Source: Leptolyngbya sp. SIO4C1
Lineage (GTDB): Bacteria > Cyanobacteriota > Cyanobacteriia > Phormidesmidales > Phormidesmidaceae
Length of the DNA stretch: 8,193 nucleotides
Reading direction: 5' to 3'
NCBI GenBank assembly: GCA_010671975.1
Contig: JAAHIA010000223.1
Coordinates: 1 to 8,193 of the forward strand
The position numbers were made by a program, and so were the translations under genes. Shown here one piece after another: positions 1 through 6,408 of this stretch (positions are counted from its first letter, which is position 1; every line of letters begins with the position of its first letter). A model generated the notes under the pieces. That model did no database searches, was not told the DNA's origin, and was given only the letters and a program-made list of their open reading frames with translations.

Positions 1-1577
1 TGCTCAAGATTGCCCATCGGCTCGATCAGCTAGGGATTCCGTTTATTGAAGGCGGCTGGCCAGGCGCGAATCCTAAAGACGTGCAGTTTTTCTGGCAGCT
101 GAAGGAAGAACCGCTGCAGCAGGCTGAGGTGGTGGCTTTCTGCTCGACCCGCCGACCGCACCGGCTAGCCGCAGAAGAATCCATGCTAAAAGATATTTTG
201 GCAGCCGGCACGCGCTGGGTAACGCTGTTTGGCAAATCTTGGGATTTACATGTAATTGACGGACTCAAGACCACGCTAGAAGAAAACCTGGCGATGATTC
301 GAGACACAGTTGCATATTTGCGATCGCAAGAGCGTCAGGTGATCTACGACGCCGAACATTGGTTTGATGGCTACAAGCAAAATCCTAGCTATGCCATTCA
401 AACGTTAGAAGCAGCGGTGGAAGCAGGCGCTAGCTGGCTAGTGCTGTGCGATACCAATGGTGGCACGCTGCCGCATGAAATTTCTGAGACTGTGGGCACC
501 GTGCGGCAGTGGCTAGACACGCTCGATCTAGAGACGGTGCCGCAGCTGGGCATCCACACGCACAACGATGCCGAAATGGCCGTCGCCAATGCGATCGCCG
601 CTACCCGAGAAGGGGCCACCATGGTGCAGGGCACGATGAACGGCTACGGTGAGCGCTGCGGCAATGCCAACCTCTGCTCGGTCATCCCCAATCTGCAGCT
701 AAAGCTAGGCTACGACTGTCTATCCTCTGCGCAGCTAGCGACGCTGGCTGAGAGCAGCCGCTTTGTCAGCGAAGTGGTGAACCTAGCGCCGGACGACCAT
801 GCGCCCTATGTCGGCCTCTCTGCGTTTGCTCACAAGGGCGGCATCCACGTCAGCGCCGTGCAGCGCAACCCGACCACCTATGAGCATATTCGACCCGAGC
901 AGGTCGGTAATCTGCGCCGCATTGTGGTTTCTGAGCAGGCCGGGCTGAGCAACGTGCTGGCCAAAGCCCGCAGCTACGGCATTGCCTTAGATAAGGCTGA
1001 CCCTGCCTCGCGCGCCGTGCTCAAGCGGCTGAAGGTGCTAGAGCAGGAAGGCTATCAGTTTGAAGCGGCCGAGGCCAGCTTTGAGCTTTTGATTAGAGAT
1101 GCGCTAAATCAGCGGCCGCGCTGGTTTGAGATCAAAGGATTTCGAGTGCACTGTGACAGTGCAAATGAGTCGGTTCCTAGGTCGAGCGGCGAGCTCAGTC
1201 ATTCGCTAGCGACCGTTAAAGTAGCCGTCAATGGCAAAGATCTGCTCGATGCGGCAGAGGGCAACGGTCCGGTGTCGGCACTCGATGCGGCGCTGCGCAA
1301 GGCGCTCAAGCAGTTTTATCCCGAGATAGCACAGTTTTACCTAACCGACTATAAAGTGCGCATCTTAGACAGCACAGCCGGCACCGATGCCAAAACTCGC
1401 GTGCTGGTCGAATCGAGCAACGGCCATCGCCGCTGGACCACGGTGGGGGTGTCAACCAACATCATTGAAGCCTCATATCAGGCCGTCGTCGAAGGGCTGG
1501 AATATGGCCTAATGATGTTGAATCTGGCGGAGAACGCTACCCTAGTATCAACGCGTGCGCCACAGGCGTCGTTTTAA
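1..1577 (+). CDS. cimA: Citramalate synthase, 5'-truncated by the window edge
   Basis: Condenses pyruvate with acetyl-CoA to (R)-citramalate, the entry to the threonine-independent isoleucine route; cytosolic, HMGL-like/LeuA superfamily. The reading frame is open from the first complete codon at position 3, giving 524 codons before TAA. The expected N-terminal segment with the metal-binding TLRDG motif, roughly 25-30 residues, lies outside the window. The GTG at 81 is internal: homologous sequence (IEGGWPGANPKD) precedes it in frame. Visible motifs are the metal-binding HTHND (555-569), the NGYGERCGN loop (639-665) and HKGGIHVSAV (831-860). A C-terminal LeuA-type regulatory domain runs from about 1110 to 1574 and includes GNGPVSALDAAL, suggesting feedback control by a branched-chain amino acid, probably isoleucine. 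The alternative, 2-isopropylmalate synthase, is less likely given the GGWPGANPKD type of sequence. pgeF follows after 26 nt. Confidence 0.88.
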   Translation, partial: LKIAHRLDQLGIPFIEGGWPGANPKDVQFFWQLKEEPLQQAEVVAFCSTRRPHRLAAEESMLKDILAAGTRWVTLFGKSWDLHVIDGLKTTLEENLAMIRDTVAYLRSQERQVIYDAEHWFDGYKQNPSYAIQTLEAAVEAGASWLVLCDTNGGTLPHEISETVGTVRQWLDTLDLETVPQLGIHTHNDAEMAVANAIAATREGATMVQGTMNGYGERCGNANLCSVIPNLQLKLGYDCLSSAQLATLAESSRFVSEVVNLAPDDHAPYVGLSAFAHKGGIHVSAVQRNPTTYEHIRPEQVGNLRRIVVSEQAGLSNVLAKARSYGIALDKADPASRAVLKRLKVLEQEGYQFEAAEASFELLIRDALNQRPRWFEIKGFRVHCDSANESVPRSSGELSHSLATVKVAVNGKDLLDAAEGNGPVSALDAALRKALKQFYPEIAQFYLTDYKVRILDSTAGTDAKTRVLVESSNGHRRWTTVGVSTNIIEASYQAVVEGLEYGLMMLNLAENATLVSTRAPQASF

Positions 1578-1603
1578 GCGCTGTCTATTCCTTACTGTTT
1601 CTT

Positions 1604-2401
1604 ATGCACCGCTGGACTTGGCAAGCCTGGCAGGATAAGCCCTATTTGACCTGTGACCTGCTAGCAGACTGGGCGCATGGATTTTTTACGCAGCAGTTTG
1701 CCCCGGCCCCGCCCGAGCAGCTCGTGGATGCCCTAGCAGCAGCGGCAGCGGTCTATCGCACCCAGCAGGTCCACGGCAACGTCGTGCTCTCGCCGACTGA
1801 GATTGAGGCCAGCCTCAAGCAGCCATTTGCCGAGAATCCTGCCGCCGAGCGCCCCTCGGCAGACGGTAGCCACAGCGATGACTCAGATCAGGCGGTTTGG
1901 GTCTGCACCGCTGACTGCACGCCCGCTCTGATTGGCGATGTGCGCACCGGACAGGTGGCCGCCGTTCATGCCGGCTGGCGCGGCACGGCGCAAAAGATTG
2001 TGCCGATTGCGATCGCGCGCCTGCAGGCACTGGGCAGTCAGCTCAAAGATTTGCGCGTGGCGCTCGGTCCCGCGATCGCGGGCGAAGTCTATCAGGTGAA
2101 TACAGACGTGGCTGCTGAGGTGGGTGAGAGCATCCTCGACGCCCACCAGTTTGACAGTCCGCAGGCGCTGGTGAACGCCCTCATGGCCCTCGACCAGTCG
2201 CCAGTGCTGCCCGACGCTGAACCCGATAAGGTGCGCCTAGACGTGCGCCGCATTAACGCCCTGCAGCTAGAGCAGCTTGGGCTGGCCCCAGAGCAGGTGG
2301 CGATCGCGCCGCACTGCACCTATCAAAATCCAGACAAGTTTTTCTCCTATCGTCGCACGGGGCAGCGGCAGGTGCAGTGGTCAGGCATCGTCAGCCGCTA
2401 G
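1604..2401 (+). CDS. pgeF: PgeF/YfiH (DUF152) family multicopper-oxidase-like protein
   Basis: A 265-residue member of the laccase-domain family that includes bacterial YfiH/YlmD and human LACC1. Members have been reported as purine nucleoside phosphorylase/adenosine deaminase-type enzymes, as polyphenol oxidases, and in E. coli as a peptidoglycan-editing factor, so the exact activity here is open. The three family metal ligands are visible: His57 in QQVHG, Cys105 in TADC and His122 in HAGWRG. GPAIAGEVYQV (155-165) and the C-terminal HCTY (237-240) and SYRR (248-251) are also family signatures. There is no signal peptide, so it should be cytosolic. The ATG at 1604 is the only plausible start; no clear Shine-Dalgarno precedes it. 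The 26-nt gap after cimA suggests read-through from that gene. Length is normal for the family. Three HIP1 octamers fall inside it. Confidence 0.85.
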   Translation: MHRWTWQAWQDKPYLTCDLLADWAHGFFTQQFAPAPPEQLVDALAAAAAVYRTQQVHGNVVLSPTEIEASLKQPFAENPAAERPSADGSHSDDSDQAVWVCTADCTPALIGDVRTGQVAAVHAGWRGTAQKIVPIAIARLQALGSQLKDLRVALGPAIAGEVYQVNTDVAAEVGESILDAHQFDSPQALVNALMALDQSPVLPDAEPDKVRLDVRRINALQLEQLGLAPEQVAIAPHCTYQNPDKFFSYRRTGQRQVQWSGIVSR

Positions 2402-2498
2402 CCTAGCCTATGGGCAGGTAGCCGGAGAGCAGACCGTGGTTAACGATAAATTCTAGGTAGACCGCTCTTAGCTTCCGTCTACTCCACCGGCATCCCCA

Positions 2499-4280
2499 AT
2501 GAGTTCTGTTGCTTACATTCCACATGGCCACTGCTACCTCTGGCAGCAGCCGCTCGTCCTCCTACACAGCCTTTCTGACAGCCTGATTGCGATCGCCTAT
2601 TTCTCGATTCCGCTGGCCCTAATTTACTTGATTCAGCGTCGCTGCGATATCCCCTACAGGTCAATTTTCTGGCTGTTTAGCGCCTTTATTGTTTCCTGCG
2701 GCGTTACCCATGTGATGGCAATCTGGACGCTCTGGCATCCAGCCTACTGGCTATCTGGCGCAATCAAAGCTCTAACCGCGATCATATCGCTGTATGCAGT
2801 CATAACTTTGGTGCCGATCTTGCCCCAGGCGATTGCGCTACCGAGTCCGGCCGAGCTGCAGGCGCTCAATCAGAAACTTCAGCAGCAAATCATTGAGCGT
2901 CGGCAGGTCGAGAAACAGCTAGAGCATATTGCCCTTTACGACTCACTGACGCAGCTGCCCAATCGAGCCCTATTTTTGAGCCGGTTAGAGCAGGCAGTCG
3001 CTCGAGCCCAGCGAACACCGGACTTTAGCTTTGCGGTCATGCTGCTCGATGTCGATCGCTTTAAGATGATCAACGACACGCTTGGACATCTGCTGGGCGA
3101 TCAGCTTTTATGCCAGATAGCGGCTCGACCCAAGACCGCGCTGCGAGCCGTAGATACCATTGCTCGCTTGGGAGGCGATGAGTTTGTCATTCTGCTAGAG
3201 GAAGTAGACAGCCCAGCCGCAGCCCGCCGAATCGCCGAAAAGCTTCTTAAAGCATTTCAGCTCCCGTTTCAGCTAGAGGACCACCAGCTACTAATAACCA
3301 CCAGCATTGGCGTTACGTTCAGTTCTACGCCGTTTGATCGGTCAAGCGATCTGCTGCGCAATGCTGACGCTGCGATGTATCGTTCCAAGGCACAGCGACA
3401 TGGCGGCTATGCGGTCTTTGATGCCACGATGCATAGCCAGGCCAAACAGCTGATGCAGCTAGAGCAGGATCTGCGGCGAGCCGTTGCTTGCAACGAGCTG
3501 AAGGTTTACTACCATCCCATTGTAGCCTTGGCGACCCGGCAGGTAGTCAGTCTTGAAGCGCTCGTCCGCTGGGAAAAGCCAGGCGAGGGGCTGGTCTGTT
3601 CAGCTCAGTTTATTCCGATAGCTGAAGAGATTGGGCTGATTGGCTCAATCGATCGACAGGTGCTGCAGGCAGCCTGCAGCCAGCTTAAGGCTTGGCAGCA
3701 GCTTGACAACTCAGGTGCGGACTGGCTGGAGGGCACTCAGCTAATTCCCGGGATAGATAGTCTAGCACTGGCGATCAACATTAACCTATCGGCCAAACAG
3801 TTTGCCCAAACCGGTCTGCCAGAAAGCTTTGAGCACATACTGCAAAAACACAACCTCAGCGGTCGCTGCCTGAAAATAGAGGTGACTGAAAGCGCCTTGA
3901 TTGAAGATGCCGCCAGAGCGGATAAGATCTTGAGCCAGATCAAATCTCTCGGCGTACAAATCTGTCTCGATGATTTTGGTACGGGCTATTCTGCTCTGGG
4001 CTATCTCCACCGATTTCCGATTGATATTGTCAAGATCGATTGCTCTTTCATTCAGGGTATGGAGGCCGAACCAGAAAAACTAGAAATTGTTCGCGCAACC
4101 ATTCAGCTCTGCCATGCCTTGGGCGTCAAAGTCACCGCTGAGGGTATCGAAACTCATAGGCAGCAGAAAATTCTAGCCGACCTTGGCTGTGAATATGGGC
4201 AGGGCTACCTGTTTGCGCAGCCCCTCAGCAGTGCGGCCGTAACCCAGCTGCTGAGGGGCAAACCGACTCAGCCCTACTGA
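2499..4280 (+). CDS. Ethylene-receptor-type membrane sensor fused to GGDEF and EAL domains
   Basis: A 593-residue inner-membrane signalling protein that should make and/or degrade cyclic di-GMP. Residues about 22-108 form three hydrophobic helices matching the ethylene-binding domain of plant ETR1. D27, Y34, I37, P38, C67 and H71 match ETR1 D25, Y32, I35, P36, C65 and H69, the last two being the Cu(I) ligands; K90 corresponds to K91. A short helical linker, probably coiled coil (about 117-143), leads to a GGDEF domain with LDVDRFK (183-189), an inhibitory-site RxxD (R216-D219) and an intact GGDEF (225-229). The EAL domain has E353-A-L, N429, E464, DDFGTGY (491-497), K512-I-D514, E548/E551 and GQGY (567-570), so both catalytic sites look complete. 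The constant offset to ETR1 supports this start. Odd points are a Pro at 211 in a usually helical stretch and about 10-20 extra residues near 402-422. No histidine kinase domain is present. Ethylene as ligand is inferred. Confidence 0.9.
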   Translation: MSSVAYIPHGHCYLWQQPLVLLHSLSDSLIAIAYFSIPLALIYLIQRRCDIPYRSIFWLFSAFIVSCGVTHVMAIWTLWHPAYWLSGAIKALTAIISLYAVITLVPILPQAIALPSPAELQALNQKLQQQIIERRQVEKQLEHIALYDSLTQLPNRALFLSRLEQAVARAQRTPDFSFAVMLLDVDRFKMINDTLGHLLGDQLLCQIAARPKTALRAVDTIARLGGDEFVILLEEVDSPAAARRIAEKLLKAFQLPFQLEDHQLLITTSIGVTFSSTPFDRSSDLLRNADAAMYRSKAQRHGGYAVFDATMHSQAKQLMQLEQDLRRAVACNELKVYYHPIVALATRQVVSLEALVRWEKPGEGLVCSAQFIPIAEEIGLIGSIDRQVLQAACSQLKAWQQLDNSGADWLEGTQLIPGIDSLALAININLSAKQFAQTGLPESFEHILQKHNLSGRCLKIEVTESALIEDAARADKILSQIKSLGVQICLDDFGTGYSALGYLHRFPIDIVKIDCSFIQGMEAEPEKLEIVRATIQLCHALGVKVTAEGIETHRQQKILADLGCEYGQGYLFAQPLSSAAVTQLLRGKPTQPY

Positions 4281-4285
4281 ACGAG

Positions 4286-4325
4286 GGCGCGCGCAGCTCT
4301 GGAGCAGCAAGCGCCTACTATTTTT
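4286..4325 (+). terminator. Candidate intrinsic terminator after the GGDEF-EAL gene
   Basis: GGCGC (4286-4290) can pair with GCGCC (4311-4315), with an inner GCTC/GAGC pairing near 4296-4305. Five T residues follow at 4321-4325. It lies between the two convergent stop codons and the T-run falls on the last codons of cbiC. The outer stem is only 5 bp with a large interior, so strength is uncertain. Confidence 0.35.
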
Positions 4326-4932
4326 CGCCGTAAGCCTTCCAAGCCAGGTCAATCAGCCCGTTAAGCACCGCTGCTGCGACGACTGCGCTGCCTTTGCGAC
4401 CGCCAATCGTGACATTCGGCGTCAGGCTGTCTTGCAATCGGGCTTTGATCACTTCTGCATCGAGAAAGCCGGCGGGTGTGCCCACAACCAGCGCCGGGCG
4501 AATTTCGTCCTGCTCAATCAGCGTCACCACGCTTTCTAGCGCGGTTTGCGCTTCGCCAATCACAAAGATGCCTTCGGGATAGCGCTTCGCCAGCGTCTCG
4601 ATGCCCCAGGCGGCCTGCGTTTTTTCTTTCTGCGGACGGGTGAGCGCATCCATACTGCAGTAGACCGGGTTGGCAAAAGTGGCCTGAACGCTGGGGACGA
4701 TGCCGACCTGCACCATGGGCACATCCACAATGATCGTGGTGCGCGCTGCGAGTGCGGCAGCGCCTGACTGCAGGGCCTGCTCAGAAAACTGGACTAAATG
4801 CTTATATTCAAAGTCAGCAGTCGCATAGATCACCCGGCGCACGATTTCATATTCTGCAGGCGCAAAGCTGTGATCGCCCATTTCACGGTCGATAATCCTC
4901 AAACTTTGCGCATCGGTAACGTGCCATTCCAT
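4318..4932 (-). CDS. cbiC: Precorrin-8X methylmutase family protein (CbiC/CobH) with Tyr in place of catalytic His
   Basis: CbiC/CobH enzymes move the C11 methyl group to C12 in precorrin-8/cobalt-precorrin-8, giving (cobyrinic) hydrogenobyrinic acid on the way to cobalamin; cytosolic. The 204 residues match the family along their whole length: RRVIYATADFEY (32-43), the VDVPMVQVG stretch, FANPVYCSMDALTRPQ, the VIGEAQTALE region, VVGTPAGF and the C-terminal GGRKGSAVVAAAVLNGL. In the RVxH(A/T) motif, where CobH carries its catalytic His43, this protein has Tyr36 (TAT; + strand 4825-4827), so methylmutase activity is uncertain. It may be a cyanobacterial paralogue with another role. The ATG at 4932 gives the normal family length. 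The gene is divergent from glpX (142 nt apart) and converges on the GGDEF-EAL gene (37 nt apart). Confidence 0.85.
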   Translation of the reverse strand: MEWHVTDAQSLRIIDREMGDHSFAPAEYEIVRRVIYATADFEYKHLVQFSEQALQSGAAALAARTTIIVDVPMVQVGIVPSVQATFANPVYCSMDALTRPQKEKTQAAWGIETLAKRYPEGIFVIGEAQTALESVVTLIEQDEIRPALVVGTPAGFLDAEVIKARLQDSLTPNVTIGGRKGSAVVAAAVLNGLIDLAWKAYGEK

Positions 4933-5074
4933 AGACTGCTGTGCCAGCTATCGCTAGGTTTCTACAGTAGCATTCCGATGGCGAGATAACTGCTAAGCGA
5001 TCCCCCTTCTGATAGACTTTGAGATTGAGCGGGAGTATTCAAAACCGACAGTTCGGCAGTTTGGAGGACAGCTA
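4933..5074. other. Divergent intergenic region between cbiC and glpX
   Basis: These 142 nt must hold the promoters for both genes, which read away from each other. I found no convincing paired -35/-10 hexamers: TTGAGA (5019-5024) and TATTCA (5036-5041) are only 11 nt apart. There is no GTA-N8-TAC NtcA-type site. The only firm element is the glpX ribosome binding site at its right end. Confidence 0.5.
5063..5067 (+). promoter_or_regulatory. Ribosome binding site of glpX
   Basis: GGAGG, seven nt before GTG 5075. It is a full anti-Shine-Dalgarno match and decides the non-ATG start of the phosphatase. Confidence 0.8.
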
Positions 5075-6112
5075 GTGGAAAGTACCCTCGGATTAGAGAT
5101 TATTGAGGTGGTCGAGCAGGCCGCGATCGCATCGGCGCGCTGGATGGGCAAAGGCGAAAAAGACATGGCCGATCAGGTCGCCGTAGAGGCGATGCGCGAG
5201 CGCATGAACCAGATTCACATGCGCGGCAAGATTGTCATCGGCGAAGGAGAGCGGGACGACGCCCCGATGCTCTACATCGGTGAGGATGTTGGCATCTGCA
5301 CCCGCCCTGACGCAGCAGAGTACTGCAACCCAGAGGAGCTGCTCGAAATCGATATTGCAGTTGACCCCTGTGAGGGCACCAACCTCTGTGCCTACGGTCA
5401 GCCGGGGTCGATGGCCGTATTGGCCATTTCAGAAAAGGGTGGCCTGTTCGCTGCCCCTGACTTCTACATGAAGAAGCTAGCGGCTCCGCCGGCAGCTCAA
5501 GGTAAAGTCGATATCACCAAGTCGGCCACTGAGAACCTGAAAATTTTGGCTGAATGCCTCAGTCGCTCGATTGATGAGCTGGTGGTGGTGGTGATGAAGC
5601 GCGAGCGCCACAACGACTTGATCAAAGAAATTCGCGATGCGGGTGCGCGAGTGCGGCTGATCAGCGACGGCGATGTGTCTGCTGCTATCTCCTGCGGCTT
5701 TGCCGGGACCAATACCCACGCGCTGATGGGCATTGGCGCGGCGCCAGAAGGGGTGATTTCAGCGGCGGCTATGCGCTGCCTGGGCGGTCACTTTCAAGGG
5801 CAGCTAATCTACGATCCGGCCGTGGTTAAAACCGGCCTGATTGGGGAGAGCAAAGAGGCCAACCTAGCCCGCCTGAAAGACATGGGCATCACTGACCCCG
5901 ACAAGGTCTACAGTGCGGATGAGCTGGCTTCGGGTGAAACGGTGCTGTTTGCCGGCTGCGGCATTACGCCCGGCAATCTGATGGAAGGCGTGCGCTTTTT
6001 CCACGGCGGTGCTAGAACCCAGAGCCTGGTAATCTCTAACCAGTCGAACACGGCTCGGTTTGTCGATACTATCCACCTGTTTGATAAGCCAGACTATATT
6101 GCGGTGAAATAG
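5075..6112 (+). CDS. glpX: Class II fructose-1,6-bisphosphatase / sedoheptulose-1,7-bisphosphatase
   Basis: Removes the C1 phosphate from both fructose-1,6- and sedoheptulose-1,7-bisphosphate, a key step of the Calvin cycle and gluconeogenesis in cyanobacteria; cytosolic, metal-dependent, tetrameric in characterised homologues. The 345 residues are standard length. Expected metal and substrate residues are all present at the family numbering: D33, E57 (GEGERDD 56-62), D97 and E100 (DPCEGTN 97-103), Y131, RER 176-178, DGD 198-200 and E225. Cys75 and Cys99 correspond to the pair implicated in redox control of the Synechocystis enzyme, so light-linked thiol regulation is likely. The GTG start is fixed by GGAGG seven nt upstream and by the family numbering. 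hemA follows after 296 nt. glpX is the database-style symbol; cyanobacterial papers also use fbp/sbp names. Confidence 0.95.
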   Translation: MESTLGLEIIEVVEQAAIASARWMGKGEKDMADQVAVEAMRERMNQIHMRGKIVIGEGERDDAPMLYIGEDVGICTRPDAAEYCNPEELLEIDIAVDPCEGTNLCAYGQPGSMAVLAISEKGGLFAAPDFYMKKLAAPPAAQGKVDITKSATENLKILAECLSRSIDELVVVVMKRERHNDLIKEIRDAGARVRLISDGDVSAAISCGFAGTNTHALMGIGAAPEGVISAAAMRCLGGHFQGQLIYDPAVVKTGLIGESKEANLARLKDMGITDPDKVYSADELASGETVLFAGCGITPGNLMEGVRFFHGGARTQSLVISNQSNTARFVDTIHLFDKPDYIAVK

Positions 6113-6157
6113 TCGCTGACGCCGCCGCCGCTCAGCTTACGCTAGACTAAACCTGTT

Positions 6158-6201
6158 GAGAACACTCTCGATCCGCCGCTGGCTGTGTCGGGGGTGTTCT
6201 T
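6158..6201 (+). terminator. Long stem-loop downstream of glpX, probable terminator
   Basis: Positions 6159-6172 pair with 6187-6200 over 14 bp including three G-U pairs. The outer seven pairs, AGAACAC/GTGTTCT, are perfect, and the loop is about 14 nt. The stem is followed by pyrimidine-rich TTCTTCTATGTT rather than a clean T-run. It starts 46 nt after the glpX stop. It could also be a processing or attenuation element between glpX and hemA. Confidence 0.5.
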
Positions 6202-6256
6202 CTATGTTGACTTCGGTAAAGATTTTCGGCAGATGATGGATTTTTGTTGAGAAATC

Positions 6257-6284
6257 TTGAGTTCGGGTCGGCTTCTTCAATACT
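6257..6284 (+). promoter_or_regulatory. Candidate sigma70-type promoter for hemA
   Basis: TTGAGT (6257-6262), 16-nt spacer, AATACT (6279-6284): each hexamer matches the consensus at four of six positions. It sits between the post-glpX stem-loop and hemA. The match is modest and could be chance in AT-richer intergenic DNA. Confidence 0.3.
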
Positions 6285-6399
6285 TTACTTAAGAGGGTTG
6301 ACTGCGCTGCTGCTAGAGCGCAGCCTGCCTCGCATCGTCTGATTGCTGTGGGCCGCGCGCTGAATTTTTCAGCCTGGGCGTCTGAATTAAAATCTGTTG

Positions 6400-6404
6400 G
6401 GAGG
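6400..6404 (+). promoter_or_regulatory. Ribosome binding site of hemA
   Basis: GGAGG four nt before ATG 6409, within GGGAGGAAGA. It sits inside the four-codon extension that would result from the upstream TTG at 6397, which argues against that start. Confidence 0.75.
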
Positions 6405-6408
6405 AAGA

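Larger units (their letters stand above)
6202..6408 (+). other. hemA upstream region
   Basis: No ORF of note. It holds a candidate promoter (6257-6284), a 7-bp hairpin with 8-nt loop (CTGCGCT 6302-6308 / AGCGCAG 6317-6323), a 15-nt palindromic hairpin GCTGAATTTTTCAGC (6359-6373) and the hemA ribosome binding site. If transcription starts near 6291 the leader would be about 118 nt and include both hairpins. Confidence 0.45.

Noticed and set aside
81..83. GTG as the start of cimA
   Set aside because: Conserved family sequence continues upstream in frame to the window edge, so the gene is truncated by the window rather than starting here.
1815..2319. Several antisense open frames across pgeF
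   Set aside because: Low-complexity Arg/Ser/Cys-rich shadows of a GC-rich real gene with no family resemblance.
2457..2482. GTAGAC/GTCTAC inverted repeat before the GGDEF-EAL gene
   Set aside because: Only six bp with a 14-nt spacer; expected by chance and not tied to a recognisable operator.
5019..5041. TTGAGA ... TATTCA as the glpX promoter
   Set aside because: The spacer is only 11 nt, too short for a sigma70-type promoter.
5477..5733. Antisense frames inside glpX, one with a run of five His
   Set aside because: The His run is the complement of consecutive GTG Val codons in the phosphatase; no ribosome binding site or homology.
6298..6326. TTGACT as a -35 box for hemA
   Set aside because: No -10-like hexamer at 16-18 nt; that position is occupied by the arm of a GC-rich hairpin.
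6388..6393. TAAAAT as the hemA -10 box
   Set aside because: Transcription would start at or within the ribosome binding site, and no -35 partner is present.
6397..6399. In-frame TTG as the hemA start
   Set aside because: It overlaps the Shine-Dalgarno of the ATG at 6409, and the family N terminus begins at that ATG.
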